A stretch of 64,000 bases of DNA from assembly GCF_004403465.1 (NCBI RefSeq), contig NZ_SOGQ01000011.1:17493-81492 (forward strand), given 5' to 3'. This stretch comes from Cryobacterium sinapicolor (GTDB taxonomy: Bacteria > Actinomycetota > Actinomycetes > Actinomycetales > Microbacteriaceae). Under the pieces are notes generated by a model, which searched no databases, had not been told where the DNA came from, and was given only the letters and a program-made list of their open reading frames with translations. A program made the position numbers and the translations under genes. Below, piece after piece: positions 63,139 through 64,000 of this stretch (positions are counted from its first letter, which is position 1; the number at the start of each line of letters is the position of its first letter).

Positions 63139-63834
63139 TCAGTCGCGCGTGTCCACGTCGAGCCCGGTCTCCAGGTCGGTGCAGTCGATCAGCCGGACGT
63201 CGTGGGATCGCAGGTACGGGCGCGCACCGGTGTCACCGGTGGCGGAGCCGATGAGAGCGGCCCAGTGTGCTCGCCCGATCACCACCGGGTGTCCCGGACG
63301 GGCGTCGAACCCGGCCTGCCGCAGCGTGTACGGGCCGACGTCGGAGTCTGGCTCTCCGGGCAGCGTGCCGATCAGGCGTGCGACCGTGCTCTCCCGCAGG
63401 CCCGGGACATCGACCGGAACGATCGCCACGGCAATCGGGGCCGGCAGTAGTGGCGGCGACTGTAAGTGGGCTGACCGTTGTGTTGCTTGTTGGCTGGTTG
63501 CCTGTGGGTGGGTTGCTTGGAGTTCGGTTGCCTGCCGGAGGCCGGCCCGCAGAGATGCGGATAGCCCCTCCACCCAGTCGTCGGCTCGGGCGACGACGAC
63601 CGACGCGGTGAGGCCGAATTCGTCGAGCAGCGCTCGGGCCTCTGCGGCCTTGGCGCCGAGCACGACGATCACCGGTGAGCAGCCGGCATCCGTGAGTGCG
63701 CCGATCGTGCGCACCAGCCAGGGGATGCCGTCTTCGTCCCGTGCCAGCGCCTTGGGCAGGCCGTAGCGGGAGCCGGCGCCGGCCGCGAGCACCAGGCCGG
63801 CGATCGTGGCGGGAGAGGTGGGCATGCCTGCCAT
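63139..63834 (-). CDS. MocA-like nucleotidyltransferase
   Basis: 231 aa from ATG 63834 (ATG 63825 is an alternative). NTP-transferase fold with LAAGAGSRYGLPKAL at the N-terminus and the metal site VAIVPVDVPGL; GHPVVIGRAHWAAL is the later conserved region. The group includes MocA, which makes molybdopterin cytosine dinucleotide for xanthine dehydrogenase-type enzymes. No such dehydrogenase is in the window. A Gln/Ala/Thr-rich insertion (~100-125, QATELQATHPQATSQQATQ) is unusual and encoded by near-repeats of TTGCCTG/TTGCTTG. Confidence 0.82.
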   Translation of the reverse strand: MAGMPTSPATIAGLVLAAGAGSRYGLPKALARDEDGIPWLVRTIGALTDAGCSPVIVVLGAKAAEARALLDEFGLTASVVVARADDWVEGLSASLRAGLRQATELQATHPQATSQQATQRSAHLQSPPLLPAPIAVAIVPVDVPGLRESTVARLIGTLPGEPDSDVGPYTLRQAGFDARPGHPVVIGRAHWAALIGSATGDTGARPYLRSHDVRLIDCTDLETGLDVDTRD

Positions 63835-64000
63835 CGTAGGACGGTGCGGGTTCAGATGTGCGGTGGTCGAGCCTGTCGAGACCGGAACTCAGGCCTGGCC
63901 CGGTGGTTGCCCGTGGTCCGCCAGGTTTGGGTTGGGTCGTAGCAGAGTGGTGCCCTGACTTCGGGTTTGCCTTTCACCATGCGGATCTGCCAGCCGGAGG
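63835..64000. other. Right-hand edge, no gene seen
   Basis: 166 bp without a coding frame I can support. It contains GGTCGAGCCTGTCGAGACC (63865-63883), which resembles a short intergenic repeat that I recall as frequent in Microbacteriaceae; only one copy is in this window. Confidence 0.35.

Overview
The window is high-GC DNA (many GTG starts, four-base ATGA/GTGA gene overlaps, a TCGAAC-type LexA box, and actinobacterial families such as DnaE2, DUF2017-ClpS and DUF2252). It looks like a chromosome of a Microbacteriaceae actinobacterium, possibly Cryobacterium-like; that placement is inference from gene families. It is not a phage or plasmid: I see no transposase, integrase, rRNA, tRNA or CRISPR.

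Layout. 0-4.2 kb: tail of an acyl-CoA synthetase, a 77-bp palindromic repeat, a maltokinase-GNAT pair, an MFS transporter and its GntR regulator. 4.2-7.7 kb: pflB-pflA (pyruvate formate-lyase and activase) behind an elaborate leader. 7.7-21.2 kb: housekeeping and accessory genes (small membrane protein, class A PBP, SOUL protein, SOS-controlled dnaE2, AI-2E permease, HIBYL-CoA hydrolase carrying a second 77-bp repeat in its 3' end, a decayed IclR regulator beside a two-subunit CoA-transferase, a lipoprotein with all three serine-hydrolase motifs altered, moaE).

21.2-46.6 kb is the core: an anaerobic nitrogen-oxide respiration island. It holds a DUF2249 protein, an NnrS-like membrane protein, a three-module copper nitrite reductase (polytopic membrane part + cupredoxin + NirK), quinol-type NorB followed by three tightly overlapping accessory genes, a radical SAM/SPASM protein, two Cys-rich SufR-like regulators, a Crp/Fnr regulator, an HMA metal chaperone with a CPG-type P-ATPase, narGHJI and narK. 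No nosZ is present in the window, so the encoded route is nitrate -> nitrite -> NO -> N2O.

46.7-58.3 kb: molybdenum-cofactor genes (moaD, DUF6457, mobA, moaC, moeA, moeB on one strand; moaA-fdhD on the other), a glutathione-independent formaldehyde dehydrogenase and an FdhF/YdeP molybdoenzyme; these supply cofactor for NarG and the FdhF-like protein. 58.3-64 kb: a HEAT-GT4 fusion plus GT1 glycosyltransferase pair, DUF2017-clpS and a MocA-like nucleotidyltransferase.

The regulatory thread I find most interesting is a short element (core TCACGGTG) about 95-112 nt before the start codons of pflB, narG and narK, with a variant before moaA, which would tie fermentation, nitrate respiration and Moco synthesis to one anaerobic signal. 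Several loci show decay or slippage (IclR and DUF2231 pseudogenes, short tandem repeats).
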